The position numbers and the translations under genes were made by a program. A stretch of 64,000 bases of DNA from Kribbella pratensis (GTDB lineage Bacteria; Actinomycetota; Actinomycetes; Propionibacteriales; Kribbellaceae), in NCBI RefSeq assembly GCF_004365355.1, contig NZ_SODP01000002.1:1733846-1797845 (forward strand), in the 5' to 3' direction. The notes beneath the pieces are model-generated. The model was not told where the DNA came from and searched no databases. It worked only from the letters and a program-made list of their open reading frames with translations. Shown here one piece after another: positions 57,159-64,000 of this stretch; within the stretch, counting starts at the first letter, position 1, and the number at the start of each line of letters is the position of its first letter.

Positions 57159-57649
57159 CCGTCCACCACCTTGGCCAGCCGGAGCAGCGCGATCTTGCGC
57201 AGCTCCTCGTGAACGACCTTCGCTTCGGTCACGTCGTCGTGCATGAGGCGCTCGCGGAGATTCGTGAGCATGTCCTGCGCGGACAACCCGGTGGCGCAGA
57301 TCAGGAACACCCGGCCGAACCGCTCCTCGTACTGACGGTTGCCTTCGGCAAGCTCTCGGCGGGCGCCCGGGTCGTCGCCGACGCCGGACTGCTCCTTCCG
57401 CGACCAGGACGCCTCGGTGCTCACGCCCTGGGCCCGGTCTCCGATCCGCGGGTGCGCCTGGAGAGCACGATCGACCTCGTCGTCGTCGAGCTCCCGCAGC
57501 GACTGGTCCGCGACCGCGGTCAGTGCGGCGACGTCGCCGTACGGCCGCTTGGCCAGGATTCCTTCGACCCACTCGGGCACGTCACAGCAGGCCGCCAGGG
57601 CCGGCCGCAGCCGGTCGGCCGGAGTGGAGTTGAACTCCTCCAGGTCCAC
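57155..57649 (-). CDS. uraD: OHCU decarboxylase
   Basis: 164 residues. The enzyme decarboxylates 2-oxo-4-hydroxy-4-carboxy-5-ureidoimidazoline to (S)-allantoin. Active-site elements are intact: the His in ALQAHPRIGDR and the Glu in SWSRKEQSGV, in contrast to the permease-fused domain at 45502-47415. Start is GTG. It leads the uraD-uraH-uricase-deaminase operon, with TTCCG-type sites at 57662-57698 just upstream. Confidence 0.93.
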   Translation of the reverse strand: MDLEEFNSTPADRLRPALAACCDVPEWVEGILAKRPYGDVAALTAVADQSLRELDDDEVDRALQAHPRIGDRAQGVSTEASWSRKEQSGVGDDPGARRELAEGNRQYEERFGRVFLICATGLSAQDMLTNLRERLMHDDVTEAKVVHEELRKIALLRLAKVVDG

Positions 57650-57661
57650 GGATCACACACC

Positions 57662-57698
57662 TTCTCGAATCCCGAAATCGACTTTCCGTATGACGAGA
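57662..57698. promoter_or_regulatory. Possible paired IclR-type sites upstream of uraD
   Basis: TTCCGTATGACGAGA (57684-57698) matches the TTCCGTAT half exactly; TTCTCGAATCCCGAA (57662-57676) is a weak partner. Centre spacing is 22 bp, close to the 21 bp of the stronger pairs. Weaker evidence than at hyi or iclR. Confidence 0.45.
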
Positions 57699-57740
57699 GC
57701 GTGACATCCGACCCGCTCGGCGTCAACAGTTTGTTGAAAA

Positions 57741-58172
57741 TCAGCGGGCGCGGTTCAGGTAGTTGTAGACGGTGAAGCGGGTGACACCGAGCGCCTCGGC
57801 CACGATCTCGGCCGACTTCCGGAACTCGAACGCACCGCGCGCCTCGAGCATCAGCACCGCCTGCTGCTTGTCACTCCGCGAGAGCCGATCGAGCGGACCG
57901 CCCAGCTCGTCGGCGACTTCCGCCAACAGCCCTTGGACGCCCGTCGAACCCGTGGCGCCGGCCGCGGCGCCCGCAGCTCCCGCTCCCGCGGCCGCGGCGG
58001 CTGAGCTGCTGACGGGGGCGGGAGCGAGCAGGCGTACGGCGATCACCGGTTCGCCTTCCCACGCCAGGCAGATGTCATCGGCGCGGGCGTCTGCAGGCGC
58101 GACCAGCTCCGCGTTCAGCCGCTCGACCAGTGGTGTGATCGCCTCGACGAGCGGGTGCGGCTGCTCAGGCAT
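57741..58172 (-). CDS. Small helix-turn-helix regulator (YheO/DauR-like C-terminus)
   Basis: 143 residues. The C-terminal about 50, LSRSDKQQAVLMLEARGAFEFRKSAEIVAEALGVTRFTVYNYLNRAR, is an HTH_22-type DNA-binding domain like that of YheO/DauR. A short N-terminal part (1-50) may be a remnant sensor. Between them lies an Ala/Gly stretch (about 56-80). It overlaps the thiamine-binding-like gene by 8 nt and is the last gene of the DUF6986 unit, so it may regulate the nearby purine genes. Confidence 0.7.
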   Translation of the reverse strand: MPEQPHPLVEAITPLVERLNAELVAPADARADDICLAWEGEPVIAVRLLAPAPVSSSAAAAAGAGAAGAAAGATGSTGVQGLLAEVADELGGPLDRLSRSDKQQAVLMLEARGAFEFRKSAEIVAEALGVTRFTVYNYLNRAR

Positions 58173-58404
58173 CGCGCCGTACCTGCAAGGTCACCTGACT
58201 CGCGCCGCCCGCGAACGCCGCCTCCAGCACCTTCGGGAGCGCGGGCAGCAACAGATGCTGCTCGCCACTCACCTGCGTCCCGAGCGGGCCGAAGTCGCAG
58301 TCGAGACCGGCCTCCTCGGCCGCCCGCAACGCCTCGGTCGCATGTGCGGGCGGCGAACCCTCGACATCGAAGGGCTCCGTGGTGAACTCCGCAACGAGTC
58401 TCAT
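58165..58404 (-). CDS. Small thiamine-binding-like (DUF77/MTH1187) protein
   Basis: 79 residues. LVAEFTTEPFDVEGSPPAHATEALRAAEEAGLDCDFGPLGTQVSGE and the final GASQVTLQVR match the ferredoxin-like DUF77 fold, whose members bind thiamine or related pyrimidines. It lies 9 nt after the DUF6986 stop and overlaps the regulator gene. What it binds here is unknown, but binding a catabolic intermediate is possible. Confidence 0.65.
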   Translation of the reverse strand: MRLVAEFTTEPFDVEGSPPAHATEALRAAEEAGLDCDFGPLGTQVSGEQHLLLPALPKVLEAAFAGGASQVTLQVRRDA

Positions 58405-58413
58405 ATCGCGAGG

Positions 58414-59616
58414 CTAGCTCTCGGGGACCTGCCTGCGGGCCAGTTTGGCGAGGCCGGTGGTGTCGAACTCCGTCGTATCGATCGCGCCGCACTCGATCCC
58501 GCGCAGTACGAAAGCGGCGAGCGCCGTTGCCGTGGCCGGTTCGTCGAGGTAGCCGGACTCGCCGTCACCCAGGTACGCACGCAGTCGGCGCGCCGCCTGG
58601 TCGAAGCCTTCTCGGTAGAACAGATACGTCGCCGCGAAACGCGTCGGGAGTTGGGCGGGATGCATGTCCCAACCCTGATAGATGCCGCGGGCGAGCGAAC
58701 GCCGTACCAGCCGGAAATGCAGTCGCCACGCATCGTGTACGGCGTCACCGACCGGGAGAACGTTGGTCGAACCATCGGACACGAAGACGCCGGTGCCGGC
58801 CGCGGCCAGCTGCATCACATCCTTCGCGTGGTCGGCGACCGGGTGCTCCATGCTCTGGTACGCCGCCGCGACTCCGAGCGAAGCGGAGTAGTCGTAGGTG
58901 CCGTAATGCAGCCCGGTGACGCGATCGCCGCCGGCCTTGACCATCCGGGCGATCAGCGCGGTGCCGTCGGCGCCGAGGATCGCCTGCGGGGTCTCGACCT
59001 GGATCTCGAACTTCAGCCGCGGTACGCCGTACTGCTGCTCGAGGGTCTCGAGGATCAGCACCATCGCCTCGACCTGCTCGACCGACGTCACCTTGGGCAG
59101 CGTGATAACGAAGCCGTCGGTGATCGTGGCTTCCTTGACGAACAGCTCGAGCGTGCGGACCGCGCGACGGCGGGTCGGGGCCTCGAGCGACTTGATCCGC
59201 AGCCCGTGGAAAGGCGTCGCCGGGTCGGTGTGCGCGGCCAGGACTCGGGCGGCGGCGATCGCGGCGGCGTCCTCTTCGTCGTCCGGGCGGTTGCCGTAGC
59301 CGTCCTCGAAGTCGATCCGCAGGTCCTCGATCGGTTCGCGCTCCAACTTCGCCCGCACCCGGTCGTACACGTCGTCCGCGAACTCGGCCGGGAGATCCAG
59401 CACCTTCGCGAGGTCCGCGGCCGATCCGCCGTACTCGTCGAGCGCTGCGCGCGCTCGCGCACCCCAGTCGCCTACCGTGCGTACGTCGTACCGATCGGCC
59501 GGCACATACACCGTGTGGATCGGCTGGCGGACGCCGCGATCGCCGCGGTAATCGGCGGCGAGGGCCGCGTCCGCGACGGCCAGGCGCCGGTCGAGCTCAG
59601 CAAGCAGGTCGTCCAT
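58414..59616 (-). CDS. DUF6986 aldolase/citrate-lyase-like protein
   Basis: 400 residues of a pyruvate/PEP-type TIM barrel related to HpcH/HpaI and citrate lyase beta. Conserved positions include LRIDFEDGYGNRPDDEE, GLRIKSLEAPTRRR, FVITLPKV, LKFEIQVETPQAILG (metal Glu) and VTGLHYGTYDYSASLGV. Such genes often accompany allantoin or glyoxylate genes in actinobacteria. Because glyoxylate is made nearby, an aldolase or malate-synthase-like C-C step with glyoxylate is a fair guess, but is not proven. Two TTCCG-type sites precede the start. Confidence 0.8.
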   Translation of the reverse strand: MDDLLAELDRRLAVADAALAADYRGDRGVRQPIHTVYVPADRYDVRTVGDWGARARAALDEYGGSAADLAKVLDLPAEFADDVYDRVRAKLEREPIEDLRIDFEDGYGNRPDDEEDAAAIAAARVLAAHTDPATPFHGLRIKSLEAPTRRRAVRTLELFVKEATITDGFVITLPKVTSVEQVEAMVLILETLEQQYGVPRLKFEIQVETPQAILGADGTALIARMVKAGGDRVTGLHYGTYDYSASLGVAAAYQSMEHPVADHAKDVMQLAAAGTGVFVSDGSTNVLPVGDAVHDAWRLHFRLVRRSLARGIYQGWDMHPAQLPTRFAATYLFYREGFDQAARRLRAYLGDGESGYLDEPATATALAAFVLRGIECGAIDTTEFDTTGLAKLARRQVPES

Positions 59617-59627
59617 AAGGCCTCCTT

Positions 59628-59663
59628 TTCCGTATTGTGGAGACTAATGTCTACAGTGCGGAA
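59628..59663. promoter_or_regulatory. Paired IclR-type operators upstream of the DUF6986 gene
   Basis: TTCCGTATTGTGGAG (59628-59642) and GTCTACAGTGCGGAA (59649-59663, the other half better conserved) lie 21 bp centre to centre, 12 bp from the DUF6986 start. TTCCGTATTG is identical to the site before hyi. Confidence 0.65.
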
Positions 59664-59681
59664 GATACAAGCATCTAGTAT

Positions 59682-59717
59682 TTCCGCGATCTGGCGCTAA
59701 ACTTCCGTCATCCGGAA
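59682..59717. promoter_or_regulatory. Paired IclR-type operators upstream of iclR
   Basis: TTCCGTCATCCGGAA (59703-59717) is a perfect palindrome with a 5-nt centre; TTCCGCGATCTGGCG (59682-59696) is a weaker copy, 21 bp away centre to centre. Position 12 bp before the regulator ATG points to autoregulation. Confidence 0.7.
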
Positions 59718-59728
59718 AGGCGGTCTTC

Positions 59729-60493
59729 ATGGCGGAGACGAACGGCACCAAGGGCCGTACTGGCAGTGTGCAGTCCATCGAGCGTGCCTTCGGTCTGCTC
59801 GAGACCATGGCCGACGCGGGCGGCATGATGGGCCTGTCCCAGCTGGCCACGGCCTCCGGCCTGCCGCTGCCGACGATCCACCGACTGGTCCGAACCCTGG
59901 TGGACCTCGGCTACCTGCGTCAAGAGCCGTCCCGGCAGTACGTGCTGGGCCCGAAGCTGATCCGGCTCGGCGAGAGCTCCTCACACATGCTGAGCGTGTT
60001 CGCCCGCCCGCACCTCGCGCACCTCGTCGACGAACTCGGCGAATCCGCCAACATGGCCATGCTCGACGGCGACCAGATCGTGTACCTCGCGCAGGTCCCG
60101 TCGAGGCACTCGATGCGCATGTTCACCGAGGTCGGCCGGCGCGTGCTCCCGCACTGCACTGCCGTCGGGAAGGCGATCCTGGCGCAGTTCCCGGAGTCGG
60201 AGGTCCGCGACCTGCTGCACCGCACCGGCATGCCGAAACACACCGACAACACGATCACCACCCCCGACGCCTTCACCACCCAACTCCACCAGGCCTCGGA
60301 CCACGGCTACGCCATGGACGAAGGCGAACAGGAAGTCGGCGTCCGCTGCGTAGCGGTCGCCGTCCCCGACGCCCCCACCCCCCTCGCCATCTCCATCTCA
60401 GGCCCCGCCGGCCGCCTGACCGAAGACCTCGTCCACCGCGCCGTCCCCCTCCTCACCCAGGCCGCGAAGTCCTTGTCAGAAGACCTCCACTAG
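59729..60493 (+). CDS. IclR-family regulator of purine/glyoxylate catabolism (AllR-like)
   Basis: 254 residues. The N-terminal winged helix is SVQSIERAFGLLETMADAGGMMGLSQLATASGLPLPTIHRLVRTLVDLGYL. The effector domain includes MLDGDQIVYLAQVPSRHSMRMFTEVGRRVLPHCTAVGKAILA and GYAMDEGEQEVGVRCVAVAV. AllR of E. coli, in this family, senses glyoxylate and represses allantoin genes. It is divergent from the DUF6986 gene; the shared operator type upstream of four units makes it their likely regulator. Confidence 0.92.
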   Translation: MAETNGTKGRTGSVQSIERAFGLLETMADAGGMMGLSQLATASGLPLPTIHRLVRTLVDLGYLRQEPSRQYVLGPKLIRLGESSSHMLSVFARPHLAHLVDELGESANMAMLDGDQIVYLAQVPSRHSMRMFTEVGRRVLPHCTAVGKAILAQFPESEVRDLLHRTGMPKHTDNTITTPDAFTTQLHQASDHGYAMDEGEQEVGVRCVAVAVPDAPTPLAISISGPAGRLTEDLVHRAVPLLTQAAKSLSEDLH

Positions 60494-60495
60494 GT

Positions 60496-61074
60496 CTACT
60501 CGGGTGAGTAGGTTCGCCACTGTTCGGTGAGTTGGTAGCCGAGGGACTGGCTGGCGCGGAGGCTGGCTTGGTTGGCGGCGGCGCCGCCGGTGGAGAAGCG
60601 GGTGATGCCGATGTCGAGGAACGCGAGGATGGACGCTGCCTTGACGGCTTGCGCGACCCCGCGGCGGCGATGGGTGGCGAGGACCGAGGTGAAGGCGGTG
60701 TCGCCGAAACCGTTCTTCTCGGCGATGACCGTCGCGCCGACCAGCCGGTTGCCGTCGAAGGCGCCGAACACCCGGTTGCCCGGCCACAGCGCGCGGGTGT
60801 CGACGAGCTCACCCACGACCCGATGCGTCGCCGGGGTGTACGGGTAGTCGTCCTCGTTCGCCTTCTCGAGCTCGTGCAGGACCTCGGCCGATTCAGGTCC
60901 GAGCTCGCGGATCGTCAGCCCGCCGGCGGTGGCCCGGCGTACGGCGGACTCGAGTAACTCCCGATCCGGATCGAACAGCCGGACCGCCCACGACTCGGCG
61001 ACCACGCGGTAGCCGGCTGCTTCCAGCTCGGCGCACCGCGGGTCGTCGTCGCGAACGATTTGATAGTCGGGCAC
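60496..61074 (-). CDS. GNAT family acetyltransferase
   Basis: 192 residues. A short N-terminal part precedes the GNAT domain, with LTIRELGPESAEVLHELEKANEDDYPYTPATH, then VFGAFDGNRLVGATVI and the acetyl-CoA motif VLATHRRRGVAQAVKAASILAFLDIG, and FSTGGAAANQASLRASQSLGYQL at the end. Start is GTG at 61074. It is convergent with iclR with a 2-nt gap. Acceptor unknown. Confidence 0.85.
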   Translation of the reverse strand: MPDYQIVRDDDPRCAELEAAGYRVVAESWAVRLFDPDRELLESAVRRATAGGLTIRELGPESAEVLHELEKANEDDYPYTPATHRVVGELVDTRALWPGNRVFGAFDGNRLVGATVIAEKNGFGDTAFTSVLATHRRRGVAQAVKAASILAFLDIGITRFSTGGAAANQASLRASQSLGYQLTEQWRTYSPE

Positions 61075-61105
61075 TCGCTGATTGTCAGCTGCCTGACTCC
61101 TCAGC

Positions 61106-62110
61106 TCAAGACAGTTTGCGCAGCAAGGGCAGAACGTCTTCGGTGAACTGCGTCAGGAACCGCTCCTGGTCGTTCCCCGGACCGTGTACGACGAAGTGGT
61201 TGAAGCCGGCCTCCAGGTACGGCTGGAACTGCTTCACGACCTCCTCCGGGTCCGACGCCACGATCCACCGCTTCGCCACCTGCTCGATCGGCAGCTCGTC
61301 GGCCAGCCGCTCCATCTCGGTCGCGCTGGTGACGCTGTGCTTCTGCTCCGGCGTGAGCGACAGCGGCGCCCAGAACCGCGTGTTCTCCAGCGCCTGATCG
61401 GCGTCCCGGTCGTACGAGATCTTCACCTCGAGCATCCGGTCGATGTCGTCGAAGTTCTTCCCGGCCTTCTCGGCGCCTTCGCGTACGGCGGGCATGAGCT
61501 TGTCGGTGTACAGGTCCATCCCCTTGCCGGACGTCGCGATGAACCCGTCGGCCGCGCGCCCGGCGTACTTCGCGACCAGCGGCCCGCCGGCGGCGACGTA
61601 CACCTTGATCGGCGTCTCCGGGCGGTCGTAGATGAACGCGTCGACGGTCTTGTAGTACGGCCCCTCGGAGCTGACGCCGTCCTTCGTCCACAGGTCGCGG
61701 ATCAGCTGCACCGACTCCCGCAGCCGGGCGAAGCGCTCCTTGAACTCGGGCCACTCCATCCCCGACACGGCGATCTCGTTCAGCGCCTCACCGCTGCCGA
61801 CGCCGAGCATGACACGCCCGGGGTACAGCACGCCGAGGGTCGCGAACGCCTGCGCGATCACGGCCGGGTTGTACCGGAACGTCGGCGTGAGCACCGACGT
61901 ACCGAGCAGCACCCGGTTCGTCCGCTCGCCGACCGCCGCCATCCAGGCGAGCGCGAACGGCGCGTGGCCGCCCTCGTGCCGCCACGGCAGGAAATGGTCC
62001 GAAACGGTCACACTGTCGAGCCCGAGCTCCTCGGCCCGGACGGAGTACTCCACCAGCTCCCGCGGCCCGAACTGCTCCGCCGAAGCCTTGTACCCGACTC
62101 GAATGCTCAC
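61106..62110 (-). CDS. fgd: F420-dependent glucose-6-phosphate dehydrogenase
   Basis: About 334 residues, matching the usual Fgd length. It oxidises glucose 6-phosphate to 6-phosphogluconolactone with coenzyme F420. The luciferase-like barrel starts [50 protein letters not shown] and contains [35 protein letters not shown] and [12 protein letters not shown], all typical of the enzyme. GTG at 62110 has GGAG about 9 nt upstream. Its presence supports an actinobacterial host with F420. Confidence 0.93.
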   Translation of the reverse strand: MSIRVGYKASAEQFGPRELVEYSVRAEELGLDSVTVSDHFLPWRHEGGHAPFALAWMAAVGERTNRVLLGTSVLTPTFRYNPAVIAQAFATLGVLYPGRVMLGVGSGEALNEIAVSGMEWPEFKERFARLRESVQLIRDLWTKDGVSSEGPYYKTVDAFIYDRPETPIKVYVAAGGPLVAKYAGRAADGFIATSGKGMDLYTDKLMPAVREGAEKAGKNFDDIDRMLEVKISYDRDADQALENTRFWAPLSLTPEQKHSVTSATEMERLADELPIEQVAKRWIVASDPEEVVKQFQPYLEAGFNHFVVHGPGNDQERFLTQFTEDVLPLLRKLS

Positions 62111-62201
62111 CCTCTGCTCCAAACGTCGTCTGCGCGTACTCCGGAGGACAACCGCGTCCAGGTCCGACTTTATGCCGCCGGTGGTCGCTACCATCCTTCG
62201 C

Positions 62202-62543
62202 GTGTATACGGACGACGCCCGAGTGCTGGGTCTGATCGGTACGACGTTCCGCGCGGCCGGGCTGCCCTCGATCCGGGTCACCGTGCCGGCTGCCCTTGCG
62301 GAACGCGCCGTCGCCGCCTGGGAAGAGGACGGTGCAAGCGAGCCGGACGACGCCTGGGTGCCGCCGCGGTCCGACGACCCGGCCGCTCGTCTACAACAGC
62401 GCCGGGCCGGAGCGCTGGCGCTGATCGGCCTGTCGATCACGGAGTCCGGCAAGCTGGACGCCGACGGGAACACGGTCGTCGACCTCAGCCCGGAGCTGGT
62501 CGGCGTAGCCATGGACGCAGCCAGCGACCACCTGCGCCGCTAA
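62202..62543 (+). CDS. Small hypothetical protein
   Basis: About 113 residues, not recognised. [43 protein letters not shown] suggests an alpha/beta core; the C-terminal half is helical. No membrane span. GTG 62202 has the -10-like TACCAT 7 nt upstream with no ribosome-binding site and may be leaderless. Divergent from fgd with a 91-nt gap. Confidence 0.6.
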   Translation: MYTDDARVLGLIGTTFRAAGLPSIRVTVPAALAERAVAAWEEDGASEPDDAWVPPRSDDPAARLQQRRAGALALIGLSITESGKLDADGNTVVDLSPELVGVAMDAASDHLRR

Positions 62544-62644
62544 CCGCCTTAACTGAAGTCGCCGACCGGCTGCGGCTGCGGCAGAAGTAATCGCGTCCGA
62601 GCGTTCCGTCCTCCAGGTCGAGGGCGCCGTCGTCGCCACTTCGG

Positions 62645-63091
62645 TCAGGAGAGGGAGTCGGTGACGGCGCGCATGGCCCGTCCGATCGCCTGCAAGTCGG
62701 CGGTCTCGACAACGTCGACGAAGTGCTCCCGGACGGACCGCAGATTGTCGGGCGCAGCGCGCTCCAGTAGTGCGAATCCGGTGTCGGTCAATGTGGCCAC
62801 CACGCCGCGCCCATCATCGATCGCCGTCTTGCGGCGCACGAGCTGGCGATCCTCGAGCCTCCGGATCCGGTGCGACAACCGGCTCCGCGAGTAGTACGCG
62901 AGGTCCGCCAGTTCAGCCATACGCATCGACCGCCCAGGCGCCTCGGACAACCGGACGAGGATCTCGTACTCAGCCAGCGTCAGCTCGTGCTGTTCGCGGA
63001 GCCGCGCGTCGAGCAGGTCGATCAAGCGGATCGAGCCCTCGATGAAGGCGCGCCAGTCCCGCTGCTGGTCGGCGTCAAGCCACTCGGTCAC
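62645..63091 (-). CDS. MarR-family regulator
   Basis: About 148 residues. The winged helix is LTLAEYEILVRLSEAPGRSMRMAELADLAYYSRSRLSHRIRRLEDRQLVRRKTAIDDGRGVVATLTDTG, with the wing Asp-Arg pair. GTG 63091 is preferred: TACTCT (63104-63099) ends 7 nt before it, a leaderless arrangement. A TTG at 63121 would add ten residues but lies inside the operator palindrome. It is divergent from a cupin gene and surely binds the two palindromes between them. Confidence 0.88.
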   Translation of the reverse strand: MTEWLDADQQRDWRAFIEGSIRLIDLLDARLREQHELTLAEYEILVRLSEAPGRSMRMAELADLAYYSRSRLSHRIRRLEDRQLVRRKTAIDDGRGVVATLTDTGFALLERAAPDNLRSVREHFVDVVETADLQAIGRAMRAVTDSLS

Positions 63092-63106
63092 AACCGGAAG
63101 AGTAAC

Positions 63107-63160
63107 AGTTGACGCCGTCAACTATCACCAGTAGTTTGATTGAAGGCTTCAATCAAACTA
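63107..63160. promoter_or_regulatory. Two MarR operators between marR and cupin gene
   Basis: AGTTGACGCCGTCAACT (63107-63123) is a 7+3+7 palindrome. TAGTTTGATTGAAG (63132-63145) and CTTCAATCAAACTA (63147-63160) form a perfect 14-bp inverted repeat around one G. The first overlaps the marR promoter region, the second abuts the GAGGGGG box of the cupin gene. Confidence 0.85.
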
Positions 63161-63175
63161 GAGGGGGATCGTGCC

Positions 63176-63676
63176 TTGACCACACGACTCATGAGTTGGA
63201 TCCAGCGCGCCCAGGATGCGGAAACCGTCGAGAATCCGTCGCTCTGGCTCCTGGCTGACGGGGCTCACACCGGCGGAGCGCTCGGGGCCAACCGCCTCCG
63301 GCTGGCGCCTGGGACGGCCGGGGCACTGCCGCACGTCCATCACCTGTCCAGTGAGGCGTTCTACGTCCTCGATGGGACGCTCGAGATGCTGGTCGACGAG
63401 ACCGTCCACGTCTTCGGACAGGGCGACTATGTGGTCGTGGCGCCCGGTGTCAGCCATGCATTCGGCGCGGCGCCGGACGCGAGCGCGGATCTGTTCATCA
63501 CGATCGCGCCCGGCATCGACCGATTCCCGTACTTCCGCCTGCTGCCCCGAGTGCTGGCCGGAGAACTGTCCGACGCGGATATCGCCAGAATCCACACGGA
63601 GTACGACGTCCACTTCGTCGAAAGTCCCGCATGGAACGACCGGGGTGAGCGACCGGGCGCCCAACGCTCGAGCTAG
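63176..63676 (+). CDS. Cupin-domain protein controlled by MarR
   Basis: About 166 residues. The cupin barrel has motif 1 in LPHVHHLSSEAFYVLDGTLEML (His, His, Glu) and motif 2 in VVVAPGVSHAFGAAP (His). TTG 63176 is chosen, as GAGGGGG lies 8 nt upstream; ATG 63191 would be 23 nt away. Such MarR-linked cupins often are quercetinase-like or bind aromatics; the function is unknown. Confidence 0.85.
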   Translation: MTTRLMSWIQRAQDAETVENPSLWLLADGAHTGGALGANRLRLAPGTAGALPHVHHLSSEAFYVLDGTLEMLVDETVHVFGQGDYVVVAPGVSHAFGAAPDASADLFITIAPGIDRFPYFRLLPRVLAGELSDADIARIHTEYDVHFVESPAWNDRGERPGAQRSS

Positions 63677-63912
63677 CCAGCCCGCACGCCTATTTGCTCC
63701 GTCGCGCTGCCCCGGCGGCGAGTTTGATTGACTCCGGCGCGGGGACTCGGACAAGATATGGGTCCGGCGCGGCCCGCGCCTCACCTTCGTCGACCGGCCC
63801 CAGCGCGGTCACAGTGAGAAGGCAAAGGGACTTCCTGTCTCGGGCCGCTCGTCCTGGTCAGCCGCCTCGACGGGATCGCTGGGGGATCGCGTGCGAGTGC
63901 GTGGAAGGCCAG
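63677..63912 (+). promoter_or_regulatory. Intergenic region before the edge gene
   Basis: No convincing gene is seen. AGTTTGATTG (63721-63730) repeats the MarR half-site. TTGACT (63728-63733) and CAAGAT (63752-63757) at 18-nt spacing form a possible promoter for the following gene. A 71-codon minus-strand frame (63781-63996) has Arg/Pro/Gly-rich content without any domain and is not called. Confidence 0.35.
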
Positions 63913-64000
63913 ATGACAGCGCACAGGAACTTCAAGCAACGGGTCCGAGCCCGCGCCGCGAAAACCGGTGAGTCCTACACGTCTGCCCTCCGGCACTTCC
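63913..64000 (+). CDS. N-terminus of a protein cut by the window edge
   Basis: ATG 63913 has GGAAGG 4 nt upstream. The 29 visible codons give MTAHRNFKQRVRARAAKTGES followed by YTSALRHF, a basic amphipathic start of the KxRVRARxAKTGESYTxAxR type found on several actinobacterial proteins. The rest is outside the window, so no function is given. Confidence 0.7.
   Translation, partial: MTAHRNFKQRVRARAAKTGESYTSALRHF

Noticed and set aside
57155-57649. UraD as an inactive paralogue of the fused domain
   Set aside because: It keeps the catalytic His and Glu, so it is the active enzyme; the fused domain is the changed one.
63107-63123. TTGACG in the MarR palindrome as a -35 box
   Set aside because: Spacing to the TACTCT box is only 11 nt, too short for a promoter.
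63781-63996. 71-codon minus-strand frame at the right edge
   Set aside because: Composition-driven content without a domain; it opposes a plus-strand start with a good ribosome-binding site.

Overview
The window is GC-rich chromosomal DNA of an actinobacterium. It is densely packed with ATGA and GTGA start/stop overlaps, uses GTG and TTG starts freely, and shows several leaderless starts (a -10 hexamer 6-7 nt before ATG or GTG). An F420-dependent glucose-6-phosphate dehydrogenase, split sugar transketolase subunits and PucR-type purine control fit a soil actinobacterium of the Kribbella/Nocardioides kind. That genus guess is inference; no rRNA or tRNA gene was seen.

Layout. 1-4450 holds a GC-repeat tract, a cyclic-nucleotide-binding protein plus class III cyclase pair, and a TetR/membrane protein/FAD-monooxygenase operon. 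4484-22775 is mainly a sugar-catabolism island. It has a minus-strand apiosidase-like (DUF4038) hydrolase, a SorC regulator and a ThrE-like exporter. A second minus-strand operon encodes a nucleoside-hydrolase-like protein, an ABC sugar importer, a TIM-barrel isomerase and a two-subunit transketolase. Facing it is a plus-strand run: FGGY kinase, cupin, Gfo/Idh oxidoreductase, DUF993 aldolase-like protein and two more isomerases. The parts resemble the apulose-phosphate/transketolase route for the branched sugar D-apiose. An FMN riboswitch and ribB sit inside this island.

22.8-36.5 kb is a mixed accessory stretch: a GAF-PAS-GGDEF cyclase, a tandem pair of unknown paralogues, a Fic/VbhA-like toxin-antitoxin pair with a degenerate Fic motif, an aldo/keto reductase, an LLM/FMN-reductase pair, a TetR-controlled drug ABC exporter, a small gene frameshifted by an 8-bp duplication, an SDR and acetyltransferases.

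36.7-60.5 kb is a purine-to-glycerate catabolic super-cluster. Guanine and hypoxanthine/xanthine are taken up by a permease with a fused UraD-like domain and processed by guanine deaminase and xanthine dehydrogenase (xdhABC). Urate oxidase, 5-hydroxyisourate hydrolase and OHCU decarboxylase then give allantoin. Allantoinase and ureidoglycine aminohydrolase continue the route, and glyoxylate is salvaged by Gcl, GlxR, Hyi and GlxK. PucR and an IclR regulator are encoded here. Paired TTCCG-N5-CGGAA-like sites, 21-22 bp centre to centre, precede the hyi, uraD, DUF6986 and iclR transcription units, suggesting one IclR regulon. Allantoate amidohydrolase and a ureidoglycolate-processing enzyme are not in the window.

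60.5-64 kb holds an acetyltransferase, Fgd, a small unknown, a MarR/cupin divergent pair with large palindromic operators, and the first codons of a gene cut by the window edge. The most unusual signals are a palindromic repeat found both between genes (36.56-36.66 kb) and in frame inside glxK, a 115-residue Gly/Ser/Ala insertion in the DUF993 protein, the paired IclR-type sites, the permease-UraD fusion that has lost its catalytic histidine, and hairpins that bracket a DUF559 gene.
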